From a bacterium (GTDB lineage Bacteria > BMS3Abin14), in NCBI GenBank assembly GCA_020350725.1, contig CP070719.1, forward strand, positions 707,196-717,810: a stretch of 10,615 nt of DNA, read 5' to 3'. The notes beneath the pieces were generated by a model, which saw only the letters and a list, made by a program, of their open reading frames with translations, searched no databases and was not told the DNA's origin. The translations under genes and the position numbers were made by a program. The stretch's first letter is position 1; each line of letters opens with the position of its first letter. This document shows positions 1-7,581 of this stretch, one piece after another.

Positions 1-1172
1 ATCAGGATCGGCTTGAGGAATTCCACGGTGTCGCCGTCCCCGACCCAGTCCCCGGCAAGGAGATCCCTCAACTTGACGGCGCCGTCCTCGCAGCCGTACC
101 TGGATCGGATGGATTCGCCCTCGGCCGCTGTCAGGATGGCCTCCCCATCGTCAGCGAGTCCGGCCTCGACCCACCTTCGGAAACCCGGTACCGGCGACAG
201 GGTCGCGAAGTGTTTCAGGGCCGGCATCTCCCTGGAGAGCTGTTCCACAACGGTCTTGATGAGGAAGCTGCCGAGGTGGATACCGGTCAGCCCGGGCTGA
301 GTGCTGGTGATGGAGTAGAAGATGGCTGTGTCGGCCCTGTCGAGTGCCGGCTCAGGGTCCTCACTTTCCAGGAGCTCCTGAATGTTGTCGCTCATGCCGT
401 TGACAAGGGCCACCTCGACGAAGATCAGGGGCTCGAGGGGCATCTTGTTGTGGAAGAAGGCAAAGCACCGTCGGTCGGAGGTGAGTCGCCTTCTCAGGTC
501 GTCCCAGGAGCGTATCTGGTGGACCGCCTCGTAGGCGATGAGTTTTTCCAGGAGGGCCGCGGGCGAATCCCAGGTGATCTCCTTGAGGTCGAGGAGGCCG
601 ACGTCGAACCAGGCGGCGAGGATCTCCTTCAGGTCAATGGAAAGCCTGTAGAGGAAAGGGTCCTCCTCAACTATGGGCAGCAGGTCCGCGCGCATGTCGA
701 TGAGAAATTTGATTCCGTTGGGCAGGGAGCTGAATTGCCGGAGCAGGCCAAGCCGGGGAGGGACGAGGGCTTCCTTGAGAGCGATCTCGGCCCGCACGCG
801 ATCCTCGGTCGTCTCGGCTTTCCCCAGGGAGGACAGACATTCCAGGAGAGCCCCCTCATCGACGTCGAAATCGTGGGCCAGAACATGGTGGAACATCCTG
901 CGTCCCTCCGGAGAGAGGTTGAGGTAGATCGATCCCAGTTCCACGGCCCGCGAGCGGGACGAGGCCTCACCCCGTTTGGTGTGGACACAGTCGCTGATAA
1001 CCGCCCTTATGTGTTCCCTGCCCTCACCGGAAAGACTCAACCCTTCCGTCCCGGCGAAGGTGGCCCGGGCGAGGGTCTTCAGATTATTCCAGGCCTTTTT
1101 CAGTTCACCTTTGGTCAACCGATGGAAGACGGCCAAGGATCTCTTTCCGGATTCGTCGCGCGTTTCGGGCAT
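1..1172 (-). CDS. matA: Malonyl-CoA decarboxylase (3' end cut by window edge)
   Basis: Converts malonyl-CoA to acetyl-CoA and CO2, the last step of malonate use in this operon. I translated 390 residues from the ATG at 1172. Family landmarks, compared from memory with the human enzyme, are LPNGIKFLIDMRADL (150-164), EAVHQIRSWDDLRRR (215-229), EPLIFVEVAL (247-256), AIFYSITSTQPGL (283-295, with the presumed catalytic serine in FYSI) and LSPVPGFRRW (325-334). The reading frame stays open to base 1. The C-terminal part, roughly 60 to 80 residues including the catalytic His (NPVANFHLQNG region in human), lies outside the window. AGGAGG at 1184-1179 is 6 nt from this ATG; a second in-frame ATG at 1175 is only 3 nt away and so less likely. 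It follows the malonyl-CoA synthetase gene by 117 nt. Function is well supported by sequence and context. Confidence 0.93.
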   Translation of the reverse strand, partial: MPETRDESGKRSLAVFHRLTKGELKKAWNNLKTLARATFAGTEGLSLSGEGREHIRAVISDCVHTKRGEASSRSRAVELGSIYLNLSPEGRRMFHHVLAHDFDVDEGALLECLSSLGKAETTEDRVRAEIALKEALVPPRLGLLRQFSSLPNGIKFLIDMRADLLPIVEEDPFLYRLSIDLKEILAAWFDVGLLDLKEITWDSPAALLEKLIAYEAVHQIRSWDDLRRRLTSDRRCFAFFHNKMPLEPLIFVEVALVNGMSDNIQELLESEDPEPALDRADTAIFYSITSTQPGLTGIHLGSFLIKTVVEQLSREMPALKHFATLSPVPGFRRWVEAGLADDGEAILTAAEGESIRSRYGCEDGAVKLRDLLAGDWVGDGDTVEFLKPIL

Positions 1173-1193
1173 CATTGCCCTCCTTTTAATAAA

Positions 1194-1273
1194 GGCGTCC
1201 GGAATTCAGGAGTCAGGATGAGGACCGCTTCCAGGGTCTGGGTTTCGTTCCCAGACACTGTATCCTGGACGCC
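1194..1273. other. Structured gap between matB and matA
   Basis: The only sizeable gap inside the operon (117 nt). GTCTGGG at 1236-1242 pairs with CCCAGAC at 1250-1256 around a 7-nt loop. Further out, GGCGTCC (1194-1200) is matched by GGACGCC (1267-1273). No U-tract follows on the minus strand, so it is not a convincing terminator. It could be an mRNA processing or stability element that sets a different level for matA, or chance. Inference only. Confidence 0.3.
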
Positions 1274-1289
1274 GGGTACTGATTTCTGC

Positions 1290-2846
1290 CTACCCCTCGT
1301 CCCTCTGACCCTTTTCTCCTCGGGAAAACAGCTCCTTCACCGCTTCGTTGAGGACTTTACCCATAGTGTTCCTGGGCAGATGGTCCACGAAGAGGATCTC
1401 CTTGGGGCATTTCCAGTCGTGAAGATGGACCCTGCAGTGGGCCTTGACGGCATCGGCTGTCACCCGGGTCCCGGCAGGCGGGACCACCGCGGCGACGACT
1501 TTCTCGCCCCACTCCTCGTCAGGGAGGCCCACCACCGCGGACTCGACCACGCCAGGGAGCTGATTGATCACACCCTGGATCTCCTTCGGGGAGATGTTCT
1601 CCCCTCCCGAAATGATGATGTGCTTGAGGCGGTCGGTGATGTAATAGTAGCCGTCCTCGTCGACCTTTCCCAGGTCGCCCGACCGGAACCAGCCGTCCAC
1701 GAATGCCTCAGCGGTCTCCCGGGGTTTGCGCCAATATCCCGGGGTGATGGACGGCCCCTTGAGCCACAGTTCTCCCTCTTCCCCCGGAGCAACGTCCTCG
1801 AGGGTCTCCGGATCGACGATCCGCGCCTCCAGACCGGGAAGGGGCAGGCCGATGGTCCCTGGCTTCCGGACACCCCTGTAGGGATTGGAAAAGTTCATGC
1901 CGGTCTCCGACATCCCTTCGCGCTCCACGGGCTCCTTACCGAAAAACTCCTTTATCCGGGCAAAATCCTCCACCAGGAGGGGTGCGGATCCGGAGGTCCA
2001 CAGGCGGATGTGGGAGAAGTCGGGTCGCCTTTCGCCCAGCCATGCCATCAGTTTGGCGTACATCTGGGGCACAGCCATGAAAACCGAACAGGCGTGATCC
2101 CCCCCCTTTCGGGCCAGGTGGTCGATAACGGTCTTGGGGACGAATCTGTCGAGCATGACCACATGGACCCCCGACATGAGAGCTGTCTGAAGGGCGAAAC
2201 AGAGCCCGTGGACGTGAAAAAGGGGGAGAGCGTGGCACAGGACGTCCGATGCGGTGATCTCCCAGATGTCGATGACATTCCTGGCATCGTGGACCAGGTT
2301 CCCCTGGGTGAGGACGGCCCCCTTGGGATCGCCTGTGGTACCTGAAGTGTAGATGATCAGTCCGGGGTCATCCGCCTCCAGGTCCACCCTGGGATCGCCG
2401 ACCGGACCAACCGGAAACGGGTCCTGATCCTGGTAGGGTCTGTCCGGATCCACGGTCAGGATTCGCATCCCCGGATCGATGTGCCGGATCGTCTTCTCCT
2501 GATCGGGCCCGCACAGGATGAGGGAGGCGTCCGCGTCCGCCATCAGATACTCCATCTCCGTCTCTTTGAATCCGGGGTTCAGGGGGACGGCGATGGCGCC
2601 GACCCTCTGGAGGGCGAGGTAGGACACCACGAAGGACAGGGATTTTTCAAGGTACAGGATGACCCTGTCCCCCTTGCCCACCCCCATGTCCCTGAAGCCG
2701 CTGGCGAACCGGATCGAGTCCCCGGCCAGGTCGGAATAGGATATCTGGGTCTCCACCCGGCCGTCACGGAAGAAGGTGACGGCCGTTTTATCACCCCAGG
2801 TGGAGAAGCTTCGATCAAAGCAGTCTGTCAGGGTTTCGCCCGTCAT
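1290..2846 (-). CDS. matB: Malonyl-CoA synthetase (AMP-forming acyl-CoA ligase, MatB/ACSF3 type)
   Basis: A cytoplasmic enzyme of the ANL superfamily that activates malonate with ATP and CoA to malonyl-CoA, feeding the decarboxylase encoded next. It has 518 residues, normal for the family. Visible motifs are the P-loop YTSGTTGDPKG (166-176), PLFHVHGL (208-215), the A5 motif EGMSET (310-315) followed by GMNFSNPYRGVRKPGTIG (316-333), SGD (389-391), YYITDRLKHIIISGGENISP (401-420) and the C-terminal NTMGKV with the adenylation lysine K497. The REGMSETGMN.SNPY stretch is typical of malonyl-CoA synthetases rather than acetyl- or long-chain acyl-CoA synthetases (from memory of MatB sequences). The start ATG has GGAGG a few bases upstream and lies 25 nt after the permease stop, so it is co-transcribed. 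A related methylmalonyl-CoA synthetase activity is possible, but the decarboxylase neighbour favours malonate. Confidence 0.93.
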   Translation of the reverse strand: MTGETLTDCFDRSFSTWGDKTAVTFFRDGRVETQISYSDLAGDSIRFASGFRDMGVGKGDRVILYLEKSLSFVVSYLALQRVGAIAVPLNPGFKETEMEYLMADADASLILCGPDQEKTIRHIDPGMRILTVDPDRPYQDQDPFPVGPVGDPRVDLEADDPGLIIYTSGTTGDPKGAVLTQGNLVHDARNVIDIWEITASDVLCHALPLFHVHGLCFALQTALMSGVHVVMLDRFVPKTVIDHLARKGGDHACSVFMAVPQMYAKLMAWLGERRPDFSHIRLWTSGSAPLLVEDFARIKEFFGKEPVEREGMSETGMNFSNPYRGVRKPGTIGLPLPGLEARIVDPETLEDVAPGEEGELWLKGPSITPGYWRKPRETAEAFVDGWFRSGDLGKVDEDGYYYITDRLKHIIISGGENISPKEIQGVINQLPGVVESAVVGLPDEEWGEKVVAAVVPPAGTRVTADAVKAHCRVHLHDWKCPKEILFVDHLPRNTMGKVLNEAVKELFSRGEKGQRDEG

Positions 2847-2871
2847 GGATCCCTCCGCCGCCGATCAGGTG

Positions 2872-4209
2872 TCAGCCGATCATCTTGTTCGGCAGCCACA
2901 GGGCCAGTTCGGGGAAGACAGTGACCAGGACGATCACCAGGATCTCGATGATGATAAAGGGCACGACCCCCAGGAGGATGTGAGACATGGGAATATCCGG
3001 GGCGATATTCTTGACTATGTACAGATTGAGACCCACCGGGGGGGTGACGAGACCGATCTCCAGGTTGACCGTCATGATGACGGCGAACCATATGGGATCG
3101 AACCCCAGACCGGTGATGACCGGCATGAGCATGGGGGCCACCATGAGGATCACCGCCGCAGGGGGAATAAAACAGCCAAGCAGGAGGAGCAGAAGATTGA
3201 TGAAGACCAGGATACCGTACTTGCCGAGGGGAAGCTTGAAGATCAGTTCTCCCAGGGTCTGGGTTGCGTACAGGTCGGAGGACACGTAGGAGAAGAGCAG
3301 GGCCGCCGCCATGATCATGAGGATCATGGAGCTCTCATTGAGGGTTTTGACCAGGATCTCCCAGAGTTTCCTCGGCTGATAGATCCGGTAGATAGTCATG
3401 ACGAAAAACAGGGACAGGACGGCCCCCAGCCCCGCCGCCTCGCTGGGGGTGGCCCAGCCGCCGTAGAGGGAACCCATGATGCCGATAATGATCAGGACGA
3501 AGGGCAGGACCTTCCCCAGGGCCCTGAATCTCTCTCCCCAGCTGTAGACCCTGTCATCCTCGTGCTCCCTGATGTAGTAGAGGGAACCCGGTTTGGCCGG
3601 CACGTACTTGCGGTAGAAAAAGACCCCTCCCACCCACAGGCAGCTGAGGAACACCTCCAGAAGACCCGGTATGACGCCGGCGATGAAGCACTTGCCTATG
3701 GAGGTCTCCGTGGCCACACCGTAAAGGATCATGGTGATGCTGGGTGGAATGAGGATGCCGAAGGTCCCCGCATGGGCGATGAGCCCCGTGCTGAGGGCCG
3801 GCGAGTAGCCCCGCTTTCTCATCTCCGGGATGCCCACCCCGCCGATGGCCGCGGCCGTGGCCGGGCTTGACCCGCAAAGGGCTGCGAATATGCCGCAGCC
3901 GATCATGTTGGCGATACCCAGGCCGCCGGGGATCCTGTGCAGCCATTTGTGCAGGGCCTCGTACAGATCCCGGCTGGCATTGGAAGCGGCTATGGGTGCA
4001 CTCAGGAAGATGAACAGGGGGATGGCCAGGAGGGCAAAGCTGTCCATGCTGCCGTACAGGACGTAGGGGACGGTGGACAGGGTGTGGGGGGAGAAGATGA
4101 GGATGAAGGTCAGGGAAATACCGGCCAGGCCGGCCCATATGGGGATGCCGGACATGAGGACGAGGAAAGCGCTGCCGAACAGCAGGGCGGCCATGAGGTA
4201 ATCATTCAC
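2872..4209 (-). CDS. matM: TRAP transporter large permease (DctM family), probable malonate transporter
   Basis: The large membrane subunit of a tripartite ATP-independent periplasmic transporter, which forms the ion-coupled translocation path. It has 445 residues with about a dozen hydrophobic segments, the standard size. DctM signatures include GGVGIPEMRKRGY (123-135), GTFGILIPPSITMILYG (148-164), YGGWATPSEAAGLGA (249-263) and NLEIGLVTPPVGLNLY (382-397). The start is a GTG at 4209-4207 with GGGAGGG upstream. It overlaps the end of the small permease gene by 8 nt (GTGAATGA), indicating translational coupling. Substrate is inferred from context: the downstream genes encode malonyl-CoA synthetase and decarboxylase, matching the matPQM TRAP system described in Sinorhizobium meliloti. 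The sequence alone would only say organic acid TRAP permease. Confidence 0.93.
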   Translation of the reverse strand: MNDYLMAALLFGSAFLVLMSGIPIWAGLAGISLTFILIFSPHTLSTVPYVLYGSMDSFALLAIPLFIFLSAPIAASNASRDLYEALHKWLHRIPGGLGIANMIGCGIFAALCGSSPATAAAIGGVGIPEMRKRGYSPALSTGLIAHAGTFGILIPPSITMILYGVATETSIGKCFIAGVIPGLLEVFLSCLWVGGVFFYRKYVPAKPGSLYYIREHEDDRVYSWGERFRALGKVLPFVLIIIGIMGSLYGGWATPSEAAGLGAVLSLFFVMTIYRIYQPRKLWEILVKTLNESSMILMIMAAALLFSYVSSDLYATQTLGELIFKLPLGKYGILVFINLLLLLLGCFIPPAAVILMVAPMLMPVITGLGFDPIWFAVIMTVNLEIGLVTPPVGLNLYIVKNIAPDIPMSHILLGVVPFIIIEILVIVLVTVFPELALWLPNKMIG

Positions 4210-4816
4210 GGGGACCCTCCCCCGGGTCTACCTCCCGACCCTCGCTGTCCTCCTCCTCGCCGTGGGGGATCTCCAGTCCGCGCAGCTCGGACCGCTCCAC
4301 CTCATCTGCGATGTCGCCCCTGATCAGCTCTGTTATCTTCTCGCCGATGTGGACGAGGTACTGGAGAAAAAGGAGCGTCATCCCGAGGGGCAGAAACAGG
4401 TAGGGAATCCAGAGGGGCGGACCCCAGAGGGACTCTGAATGCTCCTTGTACTTGACCGATTCCCACCACATGGGCCAGGAGTACCACGCCAGAATGACCA
4501 CCAGGGCACACGCCAGGATGGACACGACGATGAGGACCAAGGCCCTCGCCCTTGGGGAGAGGTGGATGACGACAAGGTCCACGTTGAGATGATGCTCGTT
4601 CTTCTGGACGAAGGGGGCCCCGGCGAAAACCGCGAAAATGAGCAGGAAAACGGAGGCCTCGATCTGCCAGATGGTGGAGATGCCGAGCAGCTTTCGGACG
4701 ACGACTCCCTCGGTAACAATAAAGGCCGCGGCAACGATACACATTGCCGCGACCCATCCAGTGACAGAACTCAGACCGTTAACCAACCATACAAGTCTTT
4801 TGACAATCTGTCTCAT
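4202..4816 (-). CDS. matQ: TRAP transporter small permease (DctQ family), probable malonate transporter
   Basis: The small membrane subunit of the TRAP transporter, which works as a complex with the large permease. It has 204 residues. Four hydrophobic segments are visible at about 17-38, 50-70, 91-112 and 134-156, with the DctQ-like HLNVDL motif after the second (76-81). The C-terminal tail from about 168 is strongly acidic and hydrophilic (EEEDSEGREVDPGEGPRE at the end). This makes the protein somewhat longer than many DctQ proteins and probably faces the cytoplasm. Start ATG at 4816; TAAGGAAG just before it means the stop codon of the upstream gene forms part of this ribosome binding site (6-nt gap). 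Its end overlaps the large permease start by 8 nt. DctQ proteins diverge quickly, so assignment rests on topology and position as much as on motifs. Confidence 0.9.
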   Translation of the reverse strand: MRQIVKRLVWLVNGLSSVTGWVAAMCIVAAAFIVTEGVVVRKLLGISTIWQIEASVFLLIFAVFAGAPFVQKNEHHLNVDLVVIHLSPRARALVLIVVSILACALVVILAWYSWPMWWESVKYKEHSESLWGPPLWIPYLFLPLGMTLLFLQYLVHIGEKITELIRGDIADEVERSELRGLEIPHGEEEDSEGREVDPGEGPRE

Positions 4817-4822
4817 TCTTCC

Positions 4823-5845
4823 TTATTTCATGGCATCCAGGGCAAGATCCAGAAGCTCCTGACCGCCTTCCACGTTGTCGGCGAAATCCTTCCAGGCCGT
4901 TTCCCTGGCAAACTCAAGCCATGTGTTGAACTCGTCTTGGGTCATATAGTGTATATCCACTCCGGCTTTGGTGTATTCTGTGATCAGGGTGTCCACCAGG
5001 GATTTGAAGTTCTGATAGACCCAGTTCTCGTGCATCCATTCAGCCACCTCCAGAAAGACCTTCCGTTGATCCTCGCTGAGCCGGTTCCAGGTCTTCTCGG
5101 AGATGATGAGGTTCTCGGCCATGTACCATATGGAGTAGTCCCTGGGGGCGTTGATGAACTTGAGGACCTCATAGAGCTTGTAGGAGACGAAGGATGCTGA
5201 AGAGGTCAGCATGGTGTCCAGAACGCCTGTGGAAAGGGCATGATAGGTCTCAGAGGAGGGCATGCTGGTAACGGAGGCTCCTGCCTGCTGCATCATGAAC
5301 TCGAACTTCTTACCGGCCGCCCGCAGCTTCGTTCCCTTGACATCGGAGGGAACCCTTATTTGTCTGACCTTGCTGCCCAGACCGCCGTCGAACCAGGCCC
5401 AGACGAGGTTGCGCACTTCACTGTCCAGCATAAGGCCTTCAACCTTCTTGCCGATGGCCTTGTCCTTCCAGGTGATACCCTGCTGTATGTTGGCCACGGA
5501 ACAGGGCATGAGGGTTATGGACAGCTGGGGGACCTTGCCGGAGGCGTAGTCCAGGGGGAAAACGGACATGTCCAGGGCGCCTTTCCGCAGGGCATCCCAT
5601 TGTTCCCGCGCCTTGAACAGCGACTGGGCAGGATAGTGCCGGAAGGTCACTTCACCGTTGGTCCTTTCGGTTACCATCTCCCCGAAGACCCGTGCCATGC
5701 GGTCCCTGACGTCCCCGGCCGCGAACTGGTGGGAGACCTTCAGCTCAATGGGTTTGGCAGCCGCCGGAACGGGCAATACGAGGAGAACTCCCGCCAGAAA
5801 CAGAACCGCGACAATTCCCGTAATCGCTTTCTTTTGCCTTTTCAT
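4823..5845 (-). CDS. matP: TRAP transporter periplasmic solute-binding protein (DctP family), probable malonate-binding
   Basis: Captures the substrate in the periplasm and delivers it to the QM permease. I start it at the ATG at 5845 (340 residues), preceded by AAGGAGG 5 nt away. A TTG 21 nt upstream in frame is open but has no comparable site. Residues 1-30 form a classic signal peptide: a KRQKK basic start, a hydrophobic core, then PVPAAA before KPIELKVSHQF. The mature part follows the DctP fold, with FRHYPAQSLF (68-77), RKGALDMSVFPLDYASG (87-103) and DVKGTKLRA (168-176). That last stretch contains the conserved arginine (R175) that in this family contacts the substrate carboxylate. It is the first gene of the operon. 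Malonate is inferred from the two enzymes downstream. Confidence 0.92.
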   Translation of the reverse strand: MKRQKKAITGIVAVLFLAGVLLVLPVPAAAKPIELKVSHQFAAGDVRDRMARVFGEMVTERTNGEVTFRHYPAQSLFKAREQWDALRKGALDMSVFPLDYASGKVPQLSITLMPCSVANIQQGITWKDKAIGKKVEGLMLDSEVRNLVWAWFDGGLGSKVRQIRVPSDVKGTKLRAAGKKFEFMMQQAGASVTSMPSSETYHALSTGVLDTMLTSSASFVSYKLYEVLKFINAPRDYSIWYMAENLIISEKTWNRLSEDQRKVFLEVAEWMHENWVYQNFKSLVDTLITEYTKAGVDIHYMTQDEFNTWLEFARETAWKDFADNVEGGQELLDLALDAMK

Positions 5846-5869
5846 TACCGCCTCCTTCTCGGTCAAAGG

Positions 5870-5925
5870 ACGCCGGGACGGTCGGACGGTGAATCCGTCC
5901 TAAAAAATCTTACGGTTCCCGGCGT
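5870..5925 (-). promoter_or_regulatory. Nested hairpin in the malonate operon leader
   Basis: An outer 9-bp stem pairs 5870-5878 (ACGCCGGGA) with 5917-5925 (TCCCGGCGT). Inside it, GGACGG at 5884-5889 pairs with CCGTCC at 5895-5900 around a 5-nt loop. The structure ends about 14 nt before the matP ribosome binding site and lies within the predicted leader of about 130 nt. No U-tract follows toward the gene, so it does not look like an intrinsic attenuator. It could influence mRNA stability or translation, or bind a regulator. I do not recognise a known riboswitch class. Confidence 0.45.
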
Positions 5926-5983
5926 GGAAATATCACTGGATTTAAGGGGTCCCCTCCAGAGAGGATGGGAATACCGTGACCGC

Positions 5984-6012
5984 ATTATAATTACCAAACA
6001 TTGTTATGGCAA
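5984..6012 (-). promoter_or_regulatory. Sigma70-type promoter of the malonate operon
   Basis: On the minus strand, TTGCCA (6012-6007) and a perfect TATAAT (5989-5984) are separated by exactly 17 nt in an AT-rich patch. The predicted transcription start is near 5977, giving a leader of about 130 nt before matP. Just downstream, AGGGG-T-CCCCT (5945-5955) is an 11-nt inverted repeat inside the transcribed leader that could serve as an operator. Confidence 0.72.
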
Positions 6013-6244
6013 TTAAAACATGGGTGATCTGGACCGGTTCCAGGAAAAGAGCAGGTAATGGATAATGGAGAAAACACCCTTAGTCCTGAGGGTCAGGGGA
6101 CGGGTGACAGATAAAATCCGTCCTGGGTTGCATGTGCCAATTGGCAGGTAAGAGCGCGGTCCATTTTCCACAGAGAACGCATCTCCAAGGACTGCCTTTA
6201 AATTTATCTCTCAGGACTCCAGCTCTCTTTCCAATTTATACTCT
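6013..6244. other. Intergenic stretch with a 12-bp perfect palindrome
   Basis: A 232-nt stretch without a convincing gene, between the malonate operon promoter and the 3' end of the diguanylate cyclase gene. It contains the perfect palindrome TGCCAATTGGCA at 6135-6146, about 125 bp upstream of the -35 box, which could be an operator for an unlinked regulator. CCTGA/TCAGG near 6085 forms a short hairpin. I see no U-tract terminator for the cyclase gene, so read-through toward the malonate operon cannot be excluded. Confidence 0.4.
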
Positions 6245-7450
6245 CTAATCTTTACCTTCTGTTTCCTTTTCCCCGTACATGTCCTTGTCCGCCTCCCTGA
6301 TCAGGGTCTCCAGGGACATGGGGGCGACGGGATCGAACTCGGCGAACCCGATGCTGACGGACAGGGTGTAGTCCCCCTTTATCAGGGTGTTCTTACCGTC
6401 CACGTTCCCCGTGACCCGGGGGTGGATAAGGTCCCTGTTAGAGAGGGAGGATTTGGGGAGGAAAACGACGAATTCGTCCCCTCCGTAACGGGCCACGATA
6501 TCGGACCCCCTGAAGGAGCTGAGGAGGGCCTCGGCCGTCAGGACGAGGGCATTGTCTCCCTCATCGTGACCGAACCGGTCATTGATCTGCTTCATGCCGT
6601 CCAGGTCGATGAAAAGGAGAAGGGCCTTTTCGGTGAACCGCTCGGCCCACTCCATCTGCTGCCTCGTCAGGGCGAAAAAGGCCCGCCTGTTGTTCAGGCC
6701 GGTCAGTTCGTCGACAAGGGCGAGATTTTTGAATTCCTCTACCTGGCGGGACTTTTCGGTGAAATACATGGTCAGGGATCCCAGGACGGCCAGACCGAGC
6801 AGCCAGATCACGCCGAACGCGGCTTTCGTCTGGCTGCGGAAATCGGCGTGGGATTGGATGAGGTCCTGGACCGGGAAGGTCACACTGATGCCTCCCCGGA
6901 TGTCTCCCTCTGCGTACCCCTGCCGGGAGTGACACTTCAGACAGGTGCCATCCACCCTGAGCGGTTCCATGTAACGGAAGAGGCTGGTCCCATTCTCGTC
7001 GGTGGTGTGATCGGCCATGTAGGCCGACCCCTTTTCGAAGCTTGCCAATGCGGACTCCTCCCAGGGGAGGGGCTCGTTGCCTGGCCGCAGGGGTTTCAGA
7101 CTGGTGATCCGGATGATGACGCCCCGCTTGCGCCGGCCGATCTCGGCCAGCTGGCGGGTCATGTAGGCGGGATTGATGAGGGTCAGTTCCTGTCCGTCCG
7201 TGGTCACCAGGTCCCGATCGGGGACGTCGAGATAGGGATTGGGGCGGGTCCGATCGTCAACCTTTACGTAGACTCCTCCGTAGGAGGCGTTCCAGCTGCG
7301 GGCGTCAACCACCTGCTGGAAGAGAGCCCTGGCCTGAGCGAGGGCCAAGCGCCGGGCGTCCTCCTCGTCCATCAGAACCACCTGCCGGTAGACGACGAGG
7401 CATAGGGCCGTCCAGGCGACGGCAATTGTGAGGACAAGAATGCGTCGCAT
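6245..7450 (-). CDS. Membrane diguanylate cyclase with periplasmic CXXCH (Tll0287-like/DUF3365) sensor domain
   Basis: Predicted to make cyclic di-GMP from two GTP in response to a periplasmic signal. It has 401 residues. Segments are TM1 at about 4-21; a periplasmic domain at about 28-208 with RPNPYLDVPD (69-78), INPAYMTRQL and a haem-c motif CLKCH (170-174) followed by RQGYAEGDIRGGISVTFP; TM2 at about 211-230; and a GGDEF domain from LVDELTGLNNRRAFF (245-259). The active site is intact as RYGGDEF (321-327). RGSD (314-317) is the RxxD product-inhibition site at the right spacing, so feedback inhibition is expected. The sensor matches the Tll0287-like/DUF3365 family, known for single-haem redox or gas sensing. 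The ATG at 7450 is the first possible start (in-frame stop 9 nt upstream). It lacks a clear Shine-Dalgarno sequence and follows a pyrimidine-rich leader. The signal is unknown. Confidence 0.92.
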   Translation of the reverse strand: MRRILVLTIAVAWTALCLVVYRQVVLMDEEDARRLALAQARALFQQVVDARSWNASYGGVYVKVDDRTRPNPYLDVPDRDLVTTDGQELTLINPAYMTRQLAEIGRRKRGVIIRITSLKPLRPGNEPLPWEESALASFEKGSAYMADHTTDENGTSLFRYMEPLRVDGTCLKCHSRQGYAEGDIRGGISVTFPVQDLIQSHADFRSQTKAAFGVIWLLGLAVLGSLTMYFTEKSRQVEEFKNLALVDELTGLNNRRAFFALTRQQMEWAERFTEKALLLFIDLDGMKQINDRFGHDEGDNALVLTAEALLSSFRGSDIVARYGGDEFVVFLPKSSLSNRDLIHPRVTGNVDGKNTLIKGDYTLSVSIGFAEFDPVAPMSLETLIREADKDMYGEKETEGKD

Positions 7451-7501
7451 CGGTAGTCATAAAATAAAGGGAAAAGGGGAAAGATTAAAGGGTAAACGTG
7501 A

Positions 7502-7550
7502 AATACCCGATCCCTCCGGCCCATAAAGGGCGCTCAGGGGACCGGGTATT
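7502..7550 (-). terminator. Strong hairpin between small protein gene and cyclase gene
   Basis: AATACCCG at 7502-7509 pairs with CGGGTATT at 7543-7550. After one mismatch the stem continues with TCCC/GGGA, and GCCC/GGGC folds in the centre. It lies 31 nt past the stop of the small protein gene and 51 nt before the cyclase start. On the minus strand it is followed only by TTCACGTTTACCCTTT, a broken U-tract, so a leaky terminator fits best. Regulation of the cyclase leader is the alternative. Confidence 0.5.
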
Positions 7551-7581
7551 ATTGATTTCGGCCCTGTCAGGCGTTCGCCGG

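Noticed and set aside
210-2345. Long plus-strand open frame of 711 codons
   Set aside because: It is the antisense of matA and matB. Composition follows the codon bias of the minus-strand genes, there is no ribosome binding site, and the minus-strand translations match known families throughout.
2776-3870. Plus-strand open frame of 364 codons, very rich in Asp, His and Gly
   Set aside because: Antisense of the DctM gene. The odd composition is the complement of hydrophobic membrane codons.
5846-5866. TTG start giving matP seven more residues
   Set aside because: The Shine-Dalgarno sequence AAGGAGG lies inside this extension and points to the ATG at 5845, where a regular signal peptide begins.
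6135-6158. Sigma54 promoter at the TTGGCA palindrome
   Set aside because: The GG and GC elements are not spaced by 10 nt on either strand, and no TTGC -12 box is present.
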